Notes: a model not told the origin generated them from the sequence alone. Positions 52,849 to 64,000 are shown, counted from the stretch's first letter. The stretch: 64,000 bases of DNA from Gammaproteobacteria bacterium (GCA_009692365.1 SHZJ01000018.1:1-64000); one strand, 5' to 3'. Numbers and translations are program-made.

Positions 52849-54146
52849 GCAATATCCCGCTAAATCTCACCTGCTTCGACACCCTGGGTCACCCCAACCC
52901 TTGGTCCATGGAAACCTATCGCAAGCTGGGCGGCTATTCGGTTTGGGAGCGCATCGTGCGCGAGAAGACCCCGCCGGCGGAAATCATCGACCAGATCAAA
53001 GCCTCGGGCCTGCGCGGGCGAGGCGGGGCGGGTTTCCCGACGGGCGTTAAATGGAGTTTCATGCCCAAGACCCCCGGGGTGCAAAAATATATCGTGTGTA
53101 ACTCGGACGAAAGCGAGCCCGGCACCTGCAAAGACCGCGACATTCTGCGCTATAACCCGCACGCTCTGGTCGAGGGCATGGCCATCGCCGGCTACGCCAT
53201 CGGCGCCACCGCCGGCTATAACTACATCCGTGGCGAATTCATGGACGAGCCCTACACCCGCTTTGAGGGCGCGCTCAAAGAAGCCTACGCGGCGGGCTAT
53301 TTAGGTAAAAACATTTTGGGTTCGGACATCGAGTTCGAACTGCACGACCACTTGGGCGCGGGGGCTTACATCTGCGGTGAAGAAACCGCGCTGCTGGAAT
53401 CCCTAGAAGGCAAAAAAGGTCAGCCGCGCTTCAAGCCACCCTTCCCGGCGACCTACGGGCTGTACGGTCAACCCACGACCATCAACAACACCGAATCGCT
53501 GGCGTCGGTGCCGATCATTCTGCGCAAGGGGGTTGCCTGGTTTACCGGTTACGGCAAGCCCAATAACGCCGGCACTAAAATCTTCTCGGTCAGCGGCCAC
53601 GTCGAGCGTCCCGGCAACTTCGAAGTGCCGCTGGGCACGCCGTTCAGGACGCTGCTGGAACTCGCCGGTGGTATGCGTGGCGGGCGTCCGCTCAAAGCGG
53701 TCATCCCCGGTGGGTCTTCGGTGCCGGTACTGTCGGGCGAGGTCATGATGGAACTGGACATGGATTACGACTCGATCGATAAAGCCGGCTCCATGCTGGG
53801 TTCGGGCGCGGTCATCGTGATGGACGACACCACCGATTTGGTCATGGTGCTCAAGCGCATCTCGCGTTTTTATTACTCCGAATCCTGCGGCCAGTGCACG
53901 CCCTGCCGAGAGGGCACGGGTTGGCTGTATCGAATGCTCACGCGCATCGTAAACGGCCAAGGCAAAATGGAAGACCTCGCGCGCCTGGATAACGTCGCCG
54001 CCAAAATGGAAGGCCGGACCATCTGCGCCTTAGGCGACGCGGCGGCGATGCCGGTACGCAGCTTCGTGAAGCAGTTCCGCCACGAATTTGAACATTACAT
54101 CGAGCACGGATGCAGCATGTTTGCTCAGCATTCGTCCGCCGCCTGA
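52845..54146 (+). CDS. nuoF: NADH:ubiquinone oxidoreductase subunit F
   Basis: A 433-residue NADH-binding subunit with FMN and the N3 4Fe-4S cluster. [17 protein letters not shown] and [12 protein letters not shown] form the nucleotide and FMN sites, [12 protein letters not shown] follows, and [15 protein letters not shown] supplies three cluster cysteines with the fourth in the [10 protein letters not shown] segment. It is the entry point for electrons. It starts by overlapping nuoE. Confidence 0.97.
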   Translation: MSNIPLNLTCFDTLGHPNPWSMETYRKLGGYSVWERIVREKTPPAEIIDQIKASGLRGRGGAGFPTGVKWSFMPKTPGVQKYIVCNSDESEPGTCKDRDILRYNPHALVEGMAIAGYAIGATAGYNYIRGEFMDEPYTRFEGALKEAYAAGYLGKNILGSDIEFELHDHLGAGAYICGEETALLESLEGKKGQPRFKPPFPATYGLYGQPTTINNTESLASVPIILRKGVAWFTGYGKPNNAGTKIFSVSGHVERPGNFEVPLGTPFRTLLELAGGMRGGRPLKAVIPGGSSVPVLSGEVMMELDMDYDSIDKAGSMLGSGAVIVMDDTTDLVMVLKRISRFYYSESCGQCTPCREGTGWLYRMLTRIVNGQGKMEDLARLDNVAAKMEGRTICALGDAAAMPVRSFVKQFRHEFEHYIEHGCSMFAQHSSAA

Positions 54147-54161
54147 GGCCCCCCTGCAGCC

Positions 54162-56534
54162 ATGAGTGAAGAGACGGTCAATATCGAAGTCGACGGCCGC
54201 GCGCTGCAGGCCCCTAAAGGCCAAATGCTGATCGATGCGACCGACGCCGCCGGCATTTACATCCCGCGGTTCTGTTACCACAAAAAACTCACGGTGGCCG
54301 CTAATTGCCGCATGTGCCTCGTGGAAGTGGAGCGCGCACCCAAGCCCCAACCGGCCTGCGCCACGCCGGTCATGGACGGGATGAAGGTCTTTACGCGCTC
54401 CGAAAAAGCGGTGTCCGGCCAGCAGGCCACCATGGAATTCTTGCTGATCAATCATCCGCTGGACTGTCCAATTTGCGACCAGGGCGGGGAATGCGAACTG
54501 CAAGATCTCGCGGTCGGTTACGGCAGCGACGTCTCCCAATACGCCGAGCGCAAACGTGTCGTTCGCGACAAAGATATCGGCCCGCTGGTGCAGACCGACA
54601 TGACGCGCTGTATCCATTGCACGCGCTGCGTCCGGTTTGGCGAAGAAGTGGCCGGGTTGCGCGAGCTGGGCGCTACGGGCCGCGGCGAACACATGGAAAT
54701 CGGCACTTACGTCGAGCAGGCCATGACCTCCGAACTGTCGGGCAACGTTATTGACCTGTGCCCGGTCGGGGCTCTGACCTCAAAACCTTATCGGTACTCA
54801 GCGCGCGCTTGGGAACTCCAACAGCGCCCGATGATTGCCCCCCACGATTGCCTGGGTTCAAACCTCAATGCCCATCTCAAGGGGCAGGTGGTGAAGCGCG
54901 TGGTGCCGCGCGAAAACGAAGCGATCAACGAAACCTGGATCTCCGACCGCGACCGTTTCAGCTACCAAGGCCTGCGCCACGAGCAACGCTTGCTGGCGCC
55001 GCGGGTGAAAGAAAATGGCGTGTGGCGCGAGTGCGATTGGGACGTCGCTTTCAAAGCGGCGTGCGCGGGACTGGCCGCGCACGGCGAATCCCTGGGTGCG
55101 CTGGCGGCACCGTCCAGCACCAACGAAGAATTTTTCTTGCTGCAGCGCTTGGCGCGCGGCTTGGGCAGTTCTCATATCGACCATCGTTTGCGCCAACAAG
55201 ATTTCAGCGCCGATGCCGCCGAGCCACTTGCCCCCGGCCTGAACTTCACGCTCACCGACCTCAGCCGCGCCGATGCAGTCTTCGTGGTCGGTGGCTACCC
55301 ACGTCACGACCAGCCGCTGCTCCATCACCGTATTCGGCAAGCCGCCCTCCGCGGGGCGCAGGTGCTGGTGCTGGATGCGCTGGCTGAGGATTACAATTTC
55401 GACCTCGCCGAGCGTCTGCAAAGCCAGCCCGGCGACTACGCGGCGGCGCTGGGCGCCATTGTGCGCGCGGCGGCCGAGGCCAGCGGTGAGCTGGAGACGG
55501 CGAACACCCTGAATGCCTGCGTCGTGAGCGCGCAACACCGGCGCTACGCTGCCGTGCTCGCCGGTGCGGCGCGCGCCATCATCGTGGTGGCCAACGAAAT
55601 TGACCGGCACGCTGCGCGCGGACACCTGCTCGCGCTGGCTACGACGCTGGCTGGGCTCACCAACAGCCAACTGGGCTGCCTCACCGAGGGCGCCAATAGC
55701 GCCGGTGCGTGGCTGGCCGGCGCGGTGCCGCATCGCGGCCCGGGCGGGGTCGCGCTAAGCCAGTCGGGCGCGACCACGGCGGGTCAGTGGGCCGCACCGC
55801 TCAAGGCCTATCTGGTGCTCGGCTTCGAACCCGATGCAGACCTTGCGCATCCCGCGCAGGCCGCCGCCGCCTTGGCGCAGGCCCAGTGCGTCGTGGCGCT
55901 CAGCGCGTACGTCACGCCCACCCTAGAGTCGCTGGCCAGCGTGCTGTTGCCCATCGCCTTGCACGCCGAAAACGAAGGCAGTTTCGTGAACGTCCAAGGG
56001 GACTGGCAGACCTTTCACAGCGCGGCCAAACCACCCGGCGAAGCGCGGCCCGCGTGGAAAATTCTGCGCATGCTGGGCGATCAGCTGGGGCTGGATGGTT
56101 TTGCGGCGGTCACCTGCGCAGAAGTCGGCCAGGAACTTGCCGAAATCGCCGCTGGCTTGCCGGTGGGCGCACCGAGCGTGCGCGCGTTGACGGCCTCCAG
56201 CGTGCCCAACGCGGCGCCGCTGGAAGTGTTAATCAGCGTGCCCATGTACAGCGTCGACCCCTTGGTGCGGCGCGCGGCCGCGCTCCAGCAGATGCCCCAG
56301 CACAGCCAGGAATGGGCGCGCCTCTCGGCTGCCACTGGCGCCCGCTTAGGCGTGGCGGATGGCGCCACCGTTAATCTCGAGCTTACCGGCCAACGGGTTG
56401 CTGCCGTGGCGCTGTTGGATGAGCGCGTCCCCAACGGCGTGGTGTGCGTACACGCCGCTTCGCGCCTCGCCTCGCGCTTGGTCAATGGCGAGCGGTGCGA
56501 ACTGGCGCTGGCTGCCGCTGAGCTGCCCGCGTGA
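54162..56534 (+). CDS. nuoG: NADH:ubiquinone oxidoreductase subunit G
   Basis: A 790-residue iron-sulfur subunit of the peripheral arm. The N-terminal 2Fe-2S domain has CRMCLVEVE, the next cluster region has [14 protein letters not shown], and the third has [15 protein letters not shown] molybdopterin-oxidoreductase-like domain without the active cofactor fills the rest. The later Ala-rich half is less conserved, as usual for NuoG. Confidence 0.96.
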   Translation: MSEETVNIEVDGRALQAPKGQMLIDATDAAGIYIPRFCYHKKLTVAANCRMCLVEVERAPKPQPACATPVMDGMKVFTRSEKAVSGQQATMEFLLINHPLDCPICDQGGECELQDLAVGYGSDVSQYAERKRVVRDKDIGPLVQTDMTRCIHCTRCVRFGEEVAGLRELGATGRGEHMEIGTYVEQAMTSELSGNVIDLCPVGALTSKPYRYSARAWELQQRPMIAPHDCLGSNLNAHLKGQVVKRVVPRENEAINETWISDRDRFSYQGLRHEQRLLAPRVKENGVWRECDWDVAFKAACAGLAAHGESLGALAAPSSTNEEFFLLQRLARGLGSSHIDHRLRQQDFSADAAEPLAPGLNFTLTDLSRADAVFVVGGYPRHDQPLLHHRIRQAALRGAQVLVLDALAEDYNFDLAERLQSQPGDYAAALGAIVRAAAEASGELETANTLNACVVSAQHRRYAAVLAGAARAIIVVANEIDRHAARGHLLALATTLAGLTNSQLGCLTEGANSAGAWLAGAVPHRGPGGVALSQSGATTAGQWAAPLKAYLVLGFEPDADLAHPAQAAAALAQAQCVVALSAYVTPTLESLASVLLPIALHAENEGSFVNVQGDWQTFHSAAKPPGEARPAWKILRMLGDQLGLDGFAAVTCAEVGQELAEIAAGLPVGAPSVRALTASSVPNAAPLEVLISVPMYSVDPLVRRAAALQQMPQHSQEWARLSAATGARLGVADGATVNLELTGQRVAAVALLDERVPNGVVCVHAASRLASRLVNGERCELALAAAELPA

Positions 56535-57619
56535 TTGCACAACTGGCGGCCCAGCTGTCGTTCTTGCCTGCACCCTTGGTGGCGGTTCTCATGATCCTGC
56601 TCAAGATCCTGATTATCGTGTTGCCGCTGATGGGCTGCGTAGCCTACACCACGCTCCTGGAGCGCAAGGTCATTGGTTATATGCAGGTCCGCATTGGGCC
56701 TAATCGGGTGACGCTGTTGGGGCTGGATTTTCTGCGGGGTTGGGGTCAGCCCATCGCCGACGCCCTCAAGCTCATGACCAAAGAAATTGTGATCCCCGAC
56801 GGCGCCAACCGTTTCCTGTTTCTCGCCGCCCCCGTGGTGGCACTGGCACCCGCGCTGGCCGCGTGGGCGGTTGTGCCGTTTGGCGGCGAACTCACGCTCA
56901 CCAATATTAACGCGGGCTTGCTCTACATTTTGGCCCTGACCTCGCTGGGTGTTTACGGCATCATCATCGCCGGCTGGGCGTCGAATTCTAAGTACGCGTT
57001 CTTGGGCGCGATGCGCTCGGCGGCGCAGATAGTCTCCTACGAAATCGCCATGGGTTTCGCGCTGGTGGGGGTGCTAACCGCCGCGGGTAGCCTCAATTTG
57101 GGCGCAATCGTCGAGGCCCAACGGGGCAGCGTGCTGCACTGGTACTGGTTGCCCCTGTTCCCCCTGTGCCTCATTTATTTCATCTCTGGTGTGGCCGAGA
57201 CCAACCGCGCGCCGTTCGACGTCAGCGAGGGGGAATCAGAAATCGTCGCGGGCTTCCACGTGGAATACTCCGGCATGGCCTTCGCGCTGTTCTTCCTCGC
57301 CGAATACGCCAACATGATTCTCATCTCGGCGCTGACCGCCGTGCTGTTCTTCGGCGGCTGGCTGTCGCCGCTGCCCGCCTTCCTGAGTGACCTGCCGGTT
57401 ATCGGCACCCTGCTGGGCGATGGCATCCACTGGTTTGTGTTCAAAACGGCTTTCTTCTTATTTTGTTTTCTGTGGTTCCGCGCCACTTTCCCGCGCTACC
57501 GTTACGACCAAATCATGCGTTTGGGCTGGAAGGTGTTTCTGCCCATCACCATCGTGTGGATCGTCCTCGTGGGCGCCGCGGTGGTGTGGCAATTACCGCC
57601 CTGGTTTACGCGGCCGTGA
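56531..57619 (+). CDS. nuoH: NADH:ubiquinone oxidoreductase subunit H
   Basis: A 362-residue membrane subunit with about eight helices that links the quinone chamber to the proton channels. Diagnostic motifs are [19 protein letters not shown] and [20 protein letters not shown], and [18 protein letters not shown] near the C-terminus. The start is GTG, overlapping the nuoG stop as GTGA. Confidence 0.97.
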   Translation: MIAQLAAQLSFLPAPLVAVLMILLKILIIVLPLMGCVAYTTLLERKVIGYMQVRIGPNRVTLLGLDFLRGWGQPIADALKLMTKEIVIPDGANRFLFLAAPVVALAPALAAWAVVPFGGELTLTNINAGLLYILALTSLGVYGIIIAGWASNSKYAFLGAMRSAAQIVSYEIAMGFALVGVLTAAGSLNLGAIVEAQRGSVLHWYWLPLFPLCLIYFISGVAETNRAPFDVSEGESEIVAGFHVEYSGMAFALFFLAEYANMILISALTAVLFFGGWLSPLPAFLSDLPVIGTLLGDGIHWFVFKTAFFLFCFLWFRATFPRYRYDQIMRLGWKVFLPITIVWIVLVGAAVVWQLPPWFTRP

Positions 57620-57635
57620 ATAGGAGGATGTGGGC

Positions 57636-58124
57636 ATGAACGCTGTTGTTGGCTACCTCAAGAGCCTGACGCTGGTGGAACTGGCCCGCGGGCTACAACT
57701 CACCGGGCGCCGCCTCTTTGACCGCAAAATCACGGTGCAGTACCCGGAAGAAAAAACCCCGCAGTCGGCCCGTTTCCGTGGGCTCCACGCGCTGCGCCGC
57801 TACGCTAACGGCGAGGAGCGCTGCATCGCCTGCAAGCTGTGCGAGGCGGTGTGTCCGGCGCTGGCCATCACCATCGAGTCCGCGCCCCGCGAAGACGGTA
57901 CCCGCCGCACGACGCGTTACGACATCGACCTGACCAAATGTATTTTCTGCGGCTTTTGCGAAGAATCCTGCCCGGTCGATTCCATCGTGGAAACCCGCCA
58001 TTTCGAGTATCACGGCGAGCAACGCGGCGACTTGCTGATGACCAAAGAAAAGCTGCTTGCGCACGGCGACCTCATGGAAGCACAGATCGCGGCTGACCGA
58101 CTCAGCGAGGCGCGCTACCGATGA
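57636..58124 (+). CDS. nuoI: NADH:ubiquinone oxidoreductase subunit I
   Basis: A 162-residue ferredoxin-like subunit with clusters N6a and N6b. The two cluster motifs are [12 protein letters not shown] and [15 protein letters not shown] 57636 has TAGGAGG eight bases upstream and is preferred to the in-frame GTG at 57630. It passes electrons from NuoG to NuoB. Confidence 0.96.
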   Translation: MNAVVGYLKSLTLVELARGLQLTGRRLFDRKITVQYPEEKTPQSARFRGLHALRRYANGEERCIACKLCEAVCPALAITIESAPREDGTRRTTRYDIDLTKCIFCGFCEESCPVDSIVETRHFEYHGEQRGDLLMTKEKLLAHGDLMEAQIAADRLSEARYR

Positions 58125-58148
58125 ACAATCGCTAGGCGGGTGGCCACG

Positions 58149-58754
58149 ATGCTTGAGCAGATTATTTTCTACGCCTTTTCGGCGCTGGTCGTGGCTGCCG
58201 GGGCCATGGTCATCACCCTGCGTAACCCGGTGCACGCAGTGCTCTGTTTGGTGGTAGCTTTTTTTGCGAGCGCAGGGCTGTGGATGTTGCTCGAGGCCGA
58301 GTTCTTGGCCATTACGCTCGTGCTGGTCTACGTCGGCGCGGTGATGGTGCTGTTCATGTTCGTGGTGATGATGCTGGACATCAATCTCGCCGTGCTGCGC
58401 GAAGGCTTTGCCGGCTATGTGCCGGTGGCGCTGGTGTTTGCGGTGCTCATGATGGTGTCGATCGCGCTGGTGGTCGGGCCCAAGCATTTTGGCCTCGCCT
58501 TGTTCGCCGCACCCCTCCCCCACGCCGCCGACTACAACAACACGCTCGCGCTGGGGCGGTCGTTGTTTGCGCAATTTTTGCTGCCTTTTGAGGCCGCCGC
58601 CGTCGTGCTGCTGGTCGCCATCATCGCCGCCATCGCCCTGACCCTGCGTCCGAGCCGCCAAACCAAGGCGCCCAAACCCGAACGACAGGTGCAGGTGCGG
58701 CGCGCAGACCGCGTGCGGCTGGTGAAGGACATGGATGCCGAGGGCACGCCATGA
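58149..58754 (+). CDS. nuoJ: NADH:ubiquinone oxidoreductase subunit J
   Basis: A 201-residue membrane subunit with five helices. [17 protein letters not shown], a central [20 protein letters not shown] and a charged C-terminal tail ([16 protein letters not shown]) are seen. GTG 58140 is an alternative start. The stop overlaps the nuoK ATG. Confidence 0.93.
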   Translation: MLEQIIFYAFSALVVAAGAMVITLRNPVHAVLCLVVAFFASAGLWMLLEAEFLAITLVLVYVGAVMVLFMFVVMMLDINLAVLREGFAGYVPVALVFAVLMMVSIALVVGPKHFGLALFAAPLPHAADYNNTLALGRSLFAQFLLPFEAAAVVLLVAIIAAIALTLRPSRQTKAPKPERQVQVRRADRVRLVKDMDAEGTP

Positions 58755-59056
58755 TTTCGCTCTCGCACTACCTGATTGTGGGCGCCGCGCTCTTTTGTCT
58801 CAGCGTGGCGGGGATCTTTATCAATCGTAAAAACGTGATCGTGCTGTTGATGTGCATCGAACTGATGCTCTTGGCGGTGAATCTCAATTTCATCGCCTTC
58901 TCACATTTCAACCAAGATATTGCCGGTCAGGTCTTTGTATTTTTCATCCTGACGGTCGCCGCGGCGGAATCCGCGATTGGCTTGGCGATTCTGGTGGTTT
59001 TGTTCCGCAATCGCCGTTCCATCAACGTCGAAGACCTAGACACCCTACGTGGCTAG
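58751..59056 (+). CDS. nuoK: NADH:ubiquinone oxidoreductase subunit K
   Basis: A 101-residue membrane subunit with three helices. The conserved [20 protein letters not shown] segment carries the Glu involved in proton pumping, and a second Glu lies in [11 protein letters not shown]. It overlaps nuoJ as ATGA. Confidence 0.96.
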   Translation: MISLSHYLIVGAALFCLSVAGIFINRKNVIVLLMCIELMLLAVNLNFIAFSHFNQDIAGQVFVFFILTVAAAESAIGLAILVVLFRNRRSINVEDLDTLRG

Positions 59057-59101
59057 CGGGTCGGTGGGCGTGGCAAAAGAACATTAAAAGAGTAGCGACA
59101 C

Positions 59102-61066
59102 GTGAAAGAACTCTGTCTATACATCGTGCTAGCACCGCTGCTGGGGGCACTCCTCGCCGGCCTGGGCGGGCGCGCCGTGGGGCGTGCCGGGTCGCACTGG
59201 GTGACCATACTCGGGGTGGGGATTTCCTTCGCGCTCTCGGTGGTGGTGTTCAGTCGGGTGGTGTTGGGCCATGAGCCACCGCTAAACGTCAATCTCTACA
59301 CTTGGCTCGGCGCCGGCGGCGTGGATTTCCATGTGGGGTTTCTGATCGACCAACTCACGGCCACGATGATGGTGGTGGTGACCTTCGTGTCGTGGATGGT
59401 GCACATCTACACCGTGGGGTATATGCACGACGACCCCGGCTATCAGCGCTTCTTTAGCTACATTGCGCTGTTCACTTTCAGCATGTTGATGCTGGTGATG
59501 GCCAACAACTTCCTGCAGTTATTCTTTGGGTGGGAAGCGGTCGGTGTGGTGTCCTATCTGCTCATTGGTTTCTGGTACCAGCGCGACACCGCGATTTACG
59601 CCAATCTCAAAGCGTTTCTGGTCAACCGAGTGGGCGATTTCGGTTTTCTGCTGGGTATTGCCGCAGTTCTTATGTCTTGCGGCACGCTGGATTACGCCGC
59701 GGTCTTTGCCAAGGCACCCAGTTTGGCCGAGACCACCATCACCCTGTGGAGCGGCCACCCGTGGTCCTTGATGACGGTGACCTGCGTGCTGCTGTTCGTG
59801 GGCGCCATGGGGAAATCTGCCCAAGTGCCGCTGCACGTGTGGCTCCCCGATTCCATGGAAGGCCCCACCCCGATTTCCGCCCTGATCCACGCCGCGACCA
59901 TGGTCACCGCCGGCATTTTTATGGTGGCGCGGATGTCGCCCCTGTTCGAACTCTCCACCACGGCGCTGTCTGTGGTGCTGGTAATCGGTGGGATTACGGC
60001 CTTTTTCATGGGCCTTTTGGCGCTGGTGCAAAATGACATCAAGCGGGTGGTGGCGTATTCCACGCTCTCGCAGTTGGGCTATATGACCGCCGCCTTAGGG
60101 GCCTCGGCCTATTCGGCCGCCATTTTCCATCTGATGACCCACGCCTTCTTCAAGGCGTTGCTGTTCCTGGCCGCCGGCTCGGTCATCATCGGCATGCACC
60201 ACGAGCAGGACATGCGAAAAATGGGGGGGCTGCGCAAATACCTCCCCATCACCTGGCTGACCAGCCTCGTCGGGTCCTTGGCGCTCATCGGTTTCCCCGG
60301 CACCGCCGGTTTCTTTTCCAAAGACGCCATCATCGAGGCCGTCAAACTCTCTCACACGCCCGGGGCCGCCATCGGCTACGCGGCCTGCCTCGTCAGCGTC
60401 TTTGTCACCGCGCTGTATACCTTCCGGCTGGTGTTCCTGGTGTTCCACGGCCAAGAACGCATGGACCATCACACCCAGGAGCACCTGCACGAATCCCCGG
60501 CGGTGGTGTGGGTGCCTTTGGTGGCACTGGCCATCCCCTCGCTGGTCATCGGCGCCATCGGGGTAGGGCCCATAATTTTTGGCGATTACTTCGGCGGCAG
60601 CATTTTCCTCAACGCCGCCCACCTCGAAGCGAACACCGAGTTAGCCGGGGAATTCCACGGGGTGACGGCCATCATTCTCCACGGCCTGCTGCAGCCGCCG
60701 TTCTGGCTGGCGATGGCCGGCGTGGCGACGGCTTGGCTGTGCTACCTCAAGCAGCCGTCCATTCCAGCCCGCGTGGGTAGCGCCCTCGCACCGCTGCGGC
60801 GGATTTTGGAAGCGAAGTACGGTTTCGATACCTTCAACGCGTGGTTTTTTGCCGGGGGCGCGCGTGGCGTCGGCTGGCTGCTGTGGCGCGCCGGGGACGT
60901 CGGACTGATCGATGGGGTGATCGTCAACGGCTCAGCGCGCTTGGTCGGGTGGTGGTCGCAGGTGCTCCGTGGCTTGCAGTCTGGTTATTTGTACCACTAC
61001 GCCTTTGCCATGATTCTCGGCCTGCTGGCGTTGCTGGCCGTCTTTGTCCACAAGATGCCCGCTTGA
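59102..61066 (+). CDS. nuoL: NADH:ubiquinone oxidoreductase subunit L
   Basis: A 654-residue antiporter-like proton-pumping subunit with about 16 helices and a long lateral helix at the C-terminus. FGWEAVGVVSYLLIGFWYQR, LPDSMEGPTPISALIHAATMV and GLRKYLPITW are typical. The start is GTG. It is the most distal pump of the membrane arm. Confidence 0.96.
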   Translation: MKELCLYIVLAPLLGALLAGLGGRAVGRAGSHWVTILGVGISFALSVVVFSRVVLGHEPPLNVNLYTWLGAGGVDFHVGFLIDQLTATMMVVVTFVSWMVHIYTVGYMHDDPGYQRFFSYIALFTFSMLMLVMANNFLQLFFGWEAVGVVSYLLIGFWYQRDTAIYANLKAFLVNRVGDFGFLLGIAAVLMSCGTLDYAAVFAKAPSLAETTITLWSGHPWSLMTVTCVLLFVGAMGKSAQVPLHVWLPDSMEGPTPISALIHAATMVTAGIFMVARMSPLFELSTTALSVVLVIGGITAFFMGLLALVQNDIKRVVAYSTLSQLGYMTAALGASAYSAAIFHLMTHAFFKALLFLAAGSVIIGMHHEQDMRKMGGLRKYLPITWLTSLVGSLALIGFPGTAGFFSKDAIIEAVKLSHTPGAAIGYAACLVSVFVTALYTFRLVFLVFHGQERMDHHTQEHLHESPAVVWVPLVALAIPSLVIGAIGVGPIIFGDYFGGSIFLNAAHLEANTELAGEFHGVTAIILHGLLQPPFWLAMAGVATAWLCYLKQPSIPARVGSALAPLRRILEAKYGFDTFNAWFFAGGARGVGWLLWRAGDVGLIDGVIVNGSARLVGWWSQVLRGLQSGYLYHYAFAMILGLLALLAVFVHKMPA

Positions 61067-61102
61067 AGCGGGCGCCGCGCTAGCGAAGCAGCGAGCAACA
61101 GC

Positions 61103-62638
61103 ATGCAATTGGATTTGCCCTTACTTAGCACCGTCATCTGGCTCCCCATTCTGGGTGGGCTGTGGGTGATTTTCACCGGTAGCGGCCGCCGCGAGCGCAG
61201 CGTGCGCGTGGACGCGTTGGTCATTTCTATCGTGGTTTTTGCGCTGTCACTGTTGCTCTACCGCGACTTTGACCTCAGCACCGCTGACATGCAGTTTGTG
61301 GAGCTCAAGCCCTGGATCGCGGCCTTCAAAATTAACTACCACCTGGGCATCGATGGCATCGCGCTGCCCCTCATTTTGCTCACCACTTTTACCACCATCT
61401 TGGTCATCGCCGCGGGCTGGGAGGTCATCGACCAGCGCGTCAATCAATACATGGGGGCCTTCCTGATTCTGGAAGGTTTCATGGTGGGCGTGTTCTGCGC
61501 GCTCGACGCCCTGTTGTTCTATGTATTTTGGGAAGCGATGCTCATCCCGATGTTCTTGATCATCGGCATCTGGGGCGGGCCACGGCGAGTCTATGCGACG
61601 GTCAAATTCTTCCTCTACACCTTCATGGGCTCGGTGCTGATGCTGGTGGCGCTGCTGTATCTGTATACCCAAGCCCACAGCTTTGCGATCCCCGATCTGC
61701 AGGCCGCCCAATTGACGGCCGTGGAGCAACAGTGGATTTTCATCGCCTTCCTGCTGGCCTTTGCGGTCAAGGTGCCCATGTGGCCGGTGCACACTTGGCT
61801 ACCGGACGCCCACGTGGAAGCACCAACCGGCGGCTCGGTGGTGCTGGCGGCGATTATGTTGAAGATGGGGGGCTACGGGTTTTTGCGCTTTAGTCTGCCC
61901 ATTACCCCCGACGCCTCGGCCGCCCTCGACGGCTTCATGATTGCGCTGTCGCTGATCGCGGTGGTCTACATCGGGCTGGTGGCGTTGGCGCAGCAGGACA
62001 TGAAAAAACTCATCGCCTATTCGTCTATCTCGCACATGGGATTTGTCACGCTGGGATTATTTGCGATCTTCGATATTTTCGCCGGGACCAGCGATTGGCA
62101 GGCGGCGACGATGTCCATCGAGGGCGCCGTGGCGCAAATGATTTCCCACGGTTTTGTTTCCGGCGCGCTGTTCTTGTGCGTGGGGGTGCTCTACGACCGC
62201 CTCCACAGTCGGCAAATCAACGATTACGGTGGCGTGGCCAACACCATGCCGAAGTTCGCGGCCTTTATGCTGCTCTTTGCCATGGCCAATACCGGTCTGC
62301 CGGGAACCTCCGGTTTTGTGGGCGAATTCCTGATCATCCTGAGCGTCTTCAAAGCCAGCTTCTGGTACGCCTTCACCGCCGCGACCACCCTCGTCATCGG
62401 GGCGGCTTACACGTTGTGGATGTACAAGCGCGTGGTGTTTGGTGAAATTCGTCATGCGAAGGTGGCGGCGCTCACCGACATCAACGCCCGCGAGGCGGCA
62501 ATTTTGACCTCTTTGGCCGCACTGGTGCTGCTGTTCGGGCTCTGGCCTGCGCCGCTGCTCGACATGATGCACGCGAGCGTTCAGCACCTCGTGGAGCAGG
62601 TTGCCCAATCCAAGCTTAGCGTCGCCGCCCATGAATGA
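61103..62638 (+). CDS. nuoM: NADH:ubiquinone oxidoreductase subunit M
   Basis: A 511-residue antiporter-like proton pump with about 14 helices. FYVFWEAMLIPMFLIIGIWG, the essential-Lys region in FLLAFAVKVPMWPVHTWLPD and DAHVEAPTGGSVVLAAIMLK are conserved. Its stop overlaps the start of nuoN by eight bases. Confidence 0.97.
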   Translation: MQLDLPLLSTVIWLPILGGLWVIFTGSGRRERSVRVDALVISIVVFALSLLLYRDFDLSTADMQFVELKPWIAAFKINYHLGIDGIALPLILLTTFTTILVIAAGWEVIDQRVNQYMGAFLILEGFMVGVFCALDALLFYVFWEAMLIPMFLIIGIWGGPRRVYATVKFFLYTFMGSVLMLVALLYLYTQAHSFAIPDLQAAQLTAVEQQWIFIAFLLAFAVKVPMWPVHTWLPDAHVEAPTGGSVVLAAIMLKMGGYGFLRFSLPITPDASAALDGFMIALSLIAVVYIGLVALAQQDMKKLIAYSSISHMGFVTLGLFAIFDIFAGTSDWQAATMSIEGAVAQMISHGFVSGALFLCVGVLYDRLHSRQINDYGGVANTMPKFAAFMLLFAMANTGLPGTSGFVGEFLIILSVFKASFWYAFTAATTLVIGAAYTLWMYKRVVFGEIRHAKVAALTDINAREAAILTSLAALVLLFGLWPAPLLDMMHASVQHLVEQVAQSKLSVAAHE

Positions 62639-64000
62639 CATCGCCCTCATAATTCCAGAAGTCACGCTGCTGGCGGTGGCCTGCGCCACGCTGCTGGTCG
62701 ACGCCTTCGTCGGCCGCCAGCGACCCGCCGCCACCTTCTGGTGCGCCATGATCGGGGGTTTGGTGGCGCTGGGCGAACTGGCCAGCTATGTGCCCGAGAC
62801 CGTGCGCTTCGCGTTCGCCGGCACCTATCGGCAGGATGTCCTTGGCGCGGTCTTGAAGGGCTTCATTCTGGTGCTCGTGCTGGTGTCGTTTTTCTACGCC
62901 CGCGAGTATTTTCGAAAACGCGCAACCCCCCACGGCGAGCATTATTCTTTGGCGCTGTTCGCCACGCTCGGGATGATGCTGCTGGTTTCTGCCAACAGTT
63001 TGATCACCATTTATCTGGGACTAGAACTGCTCTCGCTCTCGCTCTATGCCCTGGTTGCGCTGCAACGCGACTCCGTCAAGTCTTCCGAAGCGGCCATGAA
63101 GTACTTCGTGCTGGGTGCGTTGGCCTCCGGCATGTTGCTCTACGGGATGTCGATTCTCTACGGGGTAACGGGCACGCTGGACCTCTCCGAGCTTCTGATT
63201 AAAGTCAGCGTGTCGGACGACAAGCGCATGCTGCTGGTGTTCGGGTTGGTGTTCTTGCTGGTCGGTATCGCCTTCAAGCTGGGGGTCGCGCCGTTCCATA
63301 TGTGGATCCCCGACGTGTACGAAGGGGCTGCCACCCCGGTGACGCAATTTATCGGCACCGCACCCAAACTCGCCGCGTTCGCCATGGCTTTGCGTCTGCT
63401 GGTGGACGGCCTGTGGGGCTTAGCCGAAGAGTGGCATCAGATGCTGATCGTGCTGGCGGTGCTCTCCATGGGCCTCGGCAATGTGCTCGCGATCGCCCAG
63501 ACCAACCTCAAACGCATGCTGGCGTATTCCACGATCGCTCACATGGGTTTTATGCTGCTGGGACTGCTGTCGGCGACGGCCTCGGGCTACGCCGCTTCCC
63601 TGTTTTACATCACGGTGTATGCCTTGATGAGCATGGGGGCGTTCGGCGTCATTATCCTGTTGTCCTCGCGGCACTCAGAGGCGGACGAACTTGCAGATCT
63701 GACGGGCTTGGCCCGACGCAGCCCTTGGTTCGGCTTCATTCTGCTGATTTTGATGTTTTCCATGGCCGGGGTGCCGCCCTTTGCGGGTTTTTGGGCCAAG
63801 TGGTTCGTGCTCAAAGAGGTGGTGCAGGCGCACGACGTCTGGCTGGCGACGGTCGCGGTGCTGTTTTCGCTGGTGGGCGCCTACTATTACCTGCGGGTCA
63901 TCAAGATCATGTATTTCGACGAGCCGCTGCAGCCTGCTGCAATCGAGGGTGGGCAGGACATCAAGCTGGTGTTGAGCGTGAACGGGCTGGCCGTGCTGCT
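62631..64000 (+). CDS. nuoN: NADH:ubiquinone oxidoreductase subunit N (3' end outside window)
   Basis: The first 456 codons of an antiporter-like pump. ATG 62631 overlaps the nuoM 3' end. YLGLELLSLSLYALVALQR, VGIAFKLGVAPFHMWIPDVYEGA and SMAGVPPFAGFWAKW are typical. The gene is normally about 480 residues, so only a short C-terminal part is missing. Confidence 0.96.
   Translation, partial: MNDIALIIPEVTLLAVACATLLVDAFVGRQRPAATFWCAMIGGLVALGELASYVPETVRFAFAGTYRQDVLGAVLKGFILVLVLVSFFYAREYFRKRATPHGEHYSLALFATLGMMLLVSANSLITIYLGLELLSLSLYALVALQRDSVKSSEAAMKYFVLGALASGMLLYGMSILYGVTGTLDLSELLIKVSVSDDKRMLLVFGLVFLLVGIAFKLGVAPFHMWIPDVYEGAATPVTQFIGTAPKLAAFAMALRLLVDGLWGLAEEWHQMLIVLAVLSMGLGNVLAIAQTNLKRMLAYSTIAHMGFMLLGLLSATASGYAASLFYITVYALMSMGAFGVIILLSSRHSEADELADLTGLARRSPWFGFILLILMFSMAGVPPFAGFWAKWFVLKEVVQAHDVWLATVAVLFSLVGAYYYLRVIKIMYFDEPLQPAAIEGGQDIKLVLSVNGLAVL

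Noticed and set aside
54858-55733. Minus-strand frame opposite nuoG
   Set aside because: It is antisense to a confident complex I gene, with no domain.
57693-58661. Long minus-strand frame across nuoI and nuoJ
   Set aside because: The Gln/His/Arg-rich product is a typical GC-rich shadow of the nuo genes.

Overview
The window is high-GC DNA from a proteobacterium, most likely a gammaproteobacterium. Three things point there: the block dapE - DNA methyltransferase - bolA - yciI - yciB facing yciO - M50 protease - trpS - scpA - scpB - rluB; the order tpiA - secG - tRNA-Leu - nuoA-N; and a NuoC insertion (around residues 75-100) that resembles, from memory, the one in Xanthomonas-type NuoC. LpxD, EmrAB and ClpS/ClpA also fit a Gram-negative cell. 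Genus or family cannot be read from the sequence alone.

Positions 1-31000 are mostly accessory. They hold a cut-off Rap1a/Tai-like gene, an amidase, and a sulfurtransferase. A minus-strand run (10139 down to about 3572) follows, encoding an N,N-dimethylformamidase-like pair (small and large subunits), a luciferase-like flavin oxidoreductase, a cupin, a GST-fold protein and an HDOD protein. Next come an MFS exporter, a VOC ring-cleavage-type dioxygenase, YaiI, an EmrAB-type efflux pair, a secreted lactonase-like metallo-beta-lactamase, and a Gld-like ABC export cluster with a HupE-like membrane protein. The rest is two adenylate-forming ligases, an alpha/beta hydrolase, glutathione reductase, an HMG-CoA-lyase-like enzyme, an EamA permease and a stand-alone lpxD. 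Several of these suit turnover of amides, aromatics and organic acids.

Positions 30500-49200 are housekeeping: pgpA, a lytic transglycosylase, ilvD, argA, clpA/clpS, aceA (isocitrate lyase, so a glyoxylate shunt and growth on acetate or fatty acids), dapE, an orphan DNA methyltransferase, bolA, yciI, yciB, yciO, a site-2 protease, trpS, the condensin partners scpA/scpB, rluB, tpiA and secG. Positions 49302-64000 hold tRNA-Leu(GAG) and a tightly packed 14-gene NADH:ubiquinone oxidoreductase operon, with nuoN running off the right edge.

No insertion sequence, prophage, CRISPR array or rRNA was seen. The repeats present are short tandem repeats: two hexamer-type arrays between genes, a duplicated 96-bp unit in the rluB tail and a 24-bp unit in the secG tail. 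The best candidates for something less well described are the dimethylformamidase-like operon, the Gld-like/HupE cluster and the orphan methyltransferase wedged between bolA and dapE.
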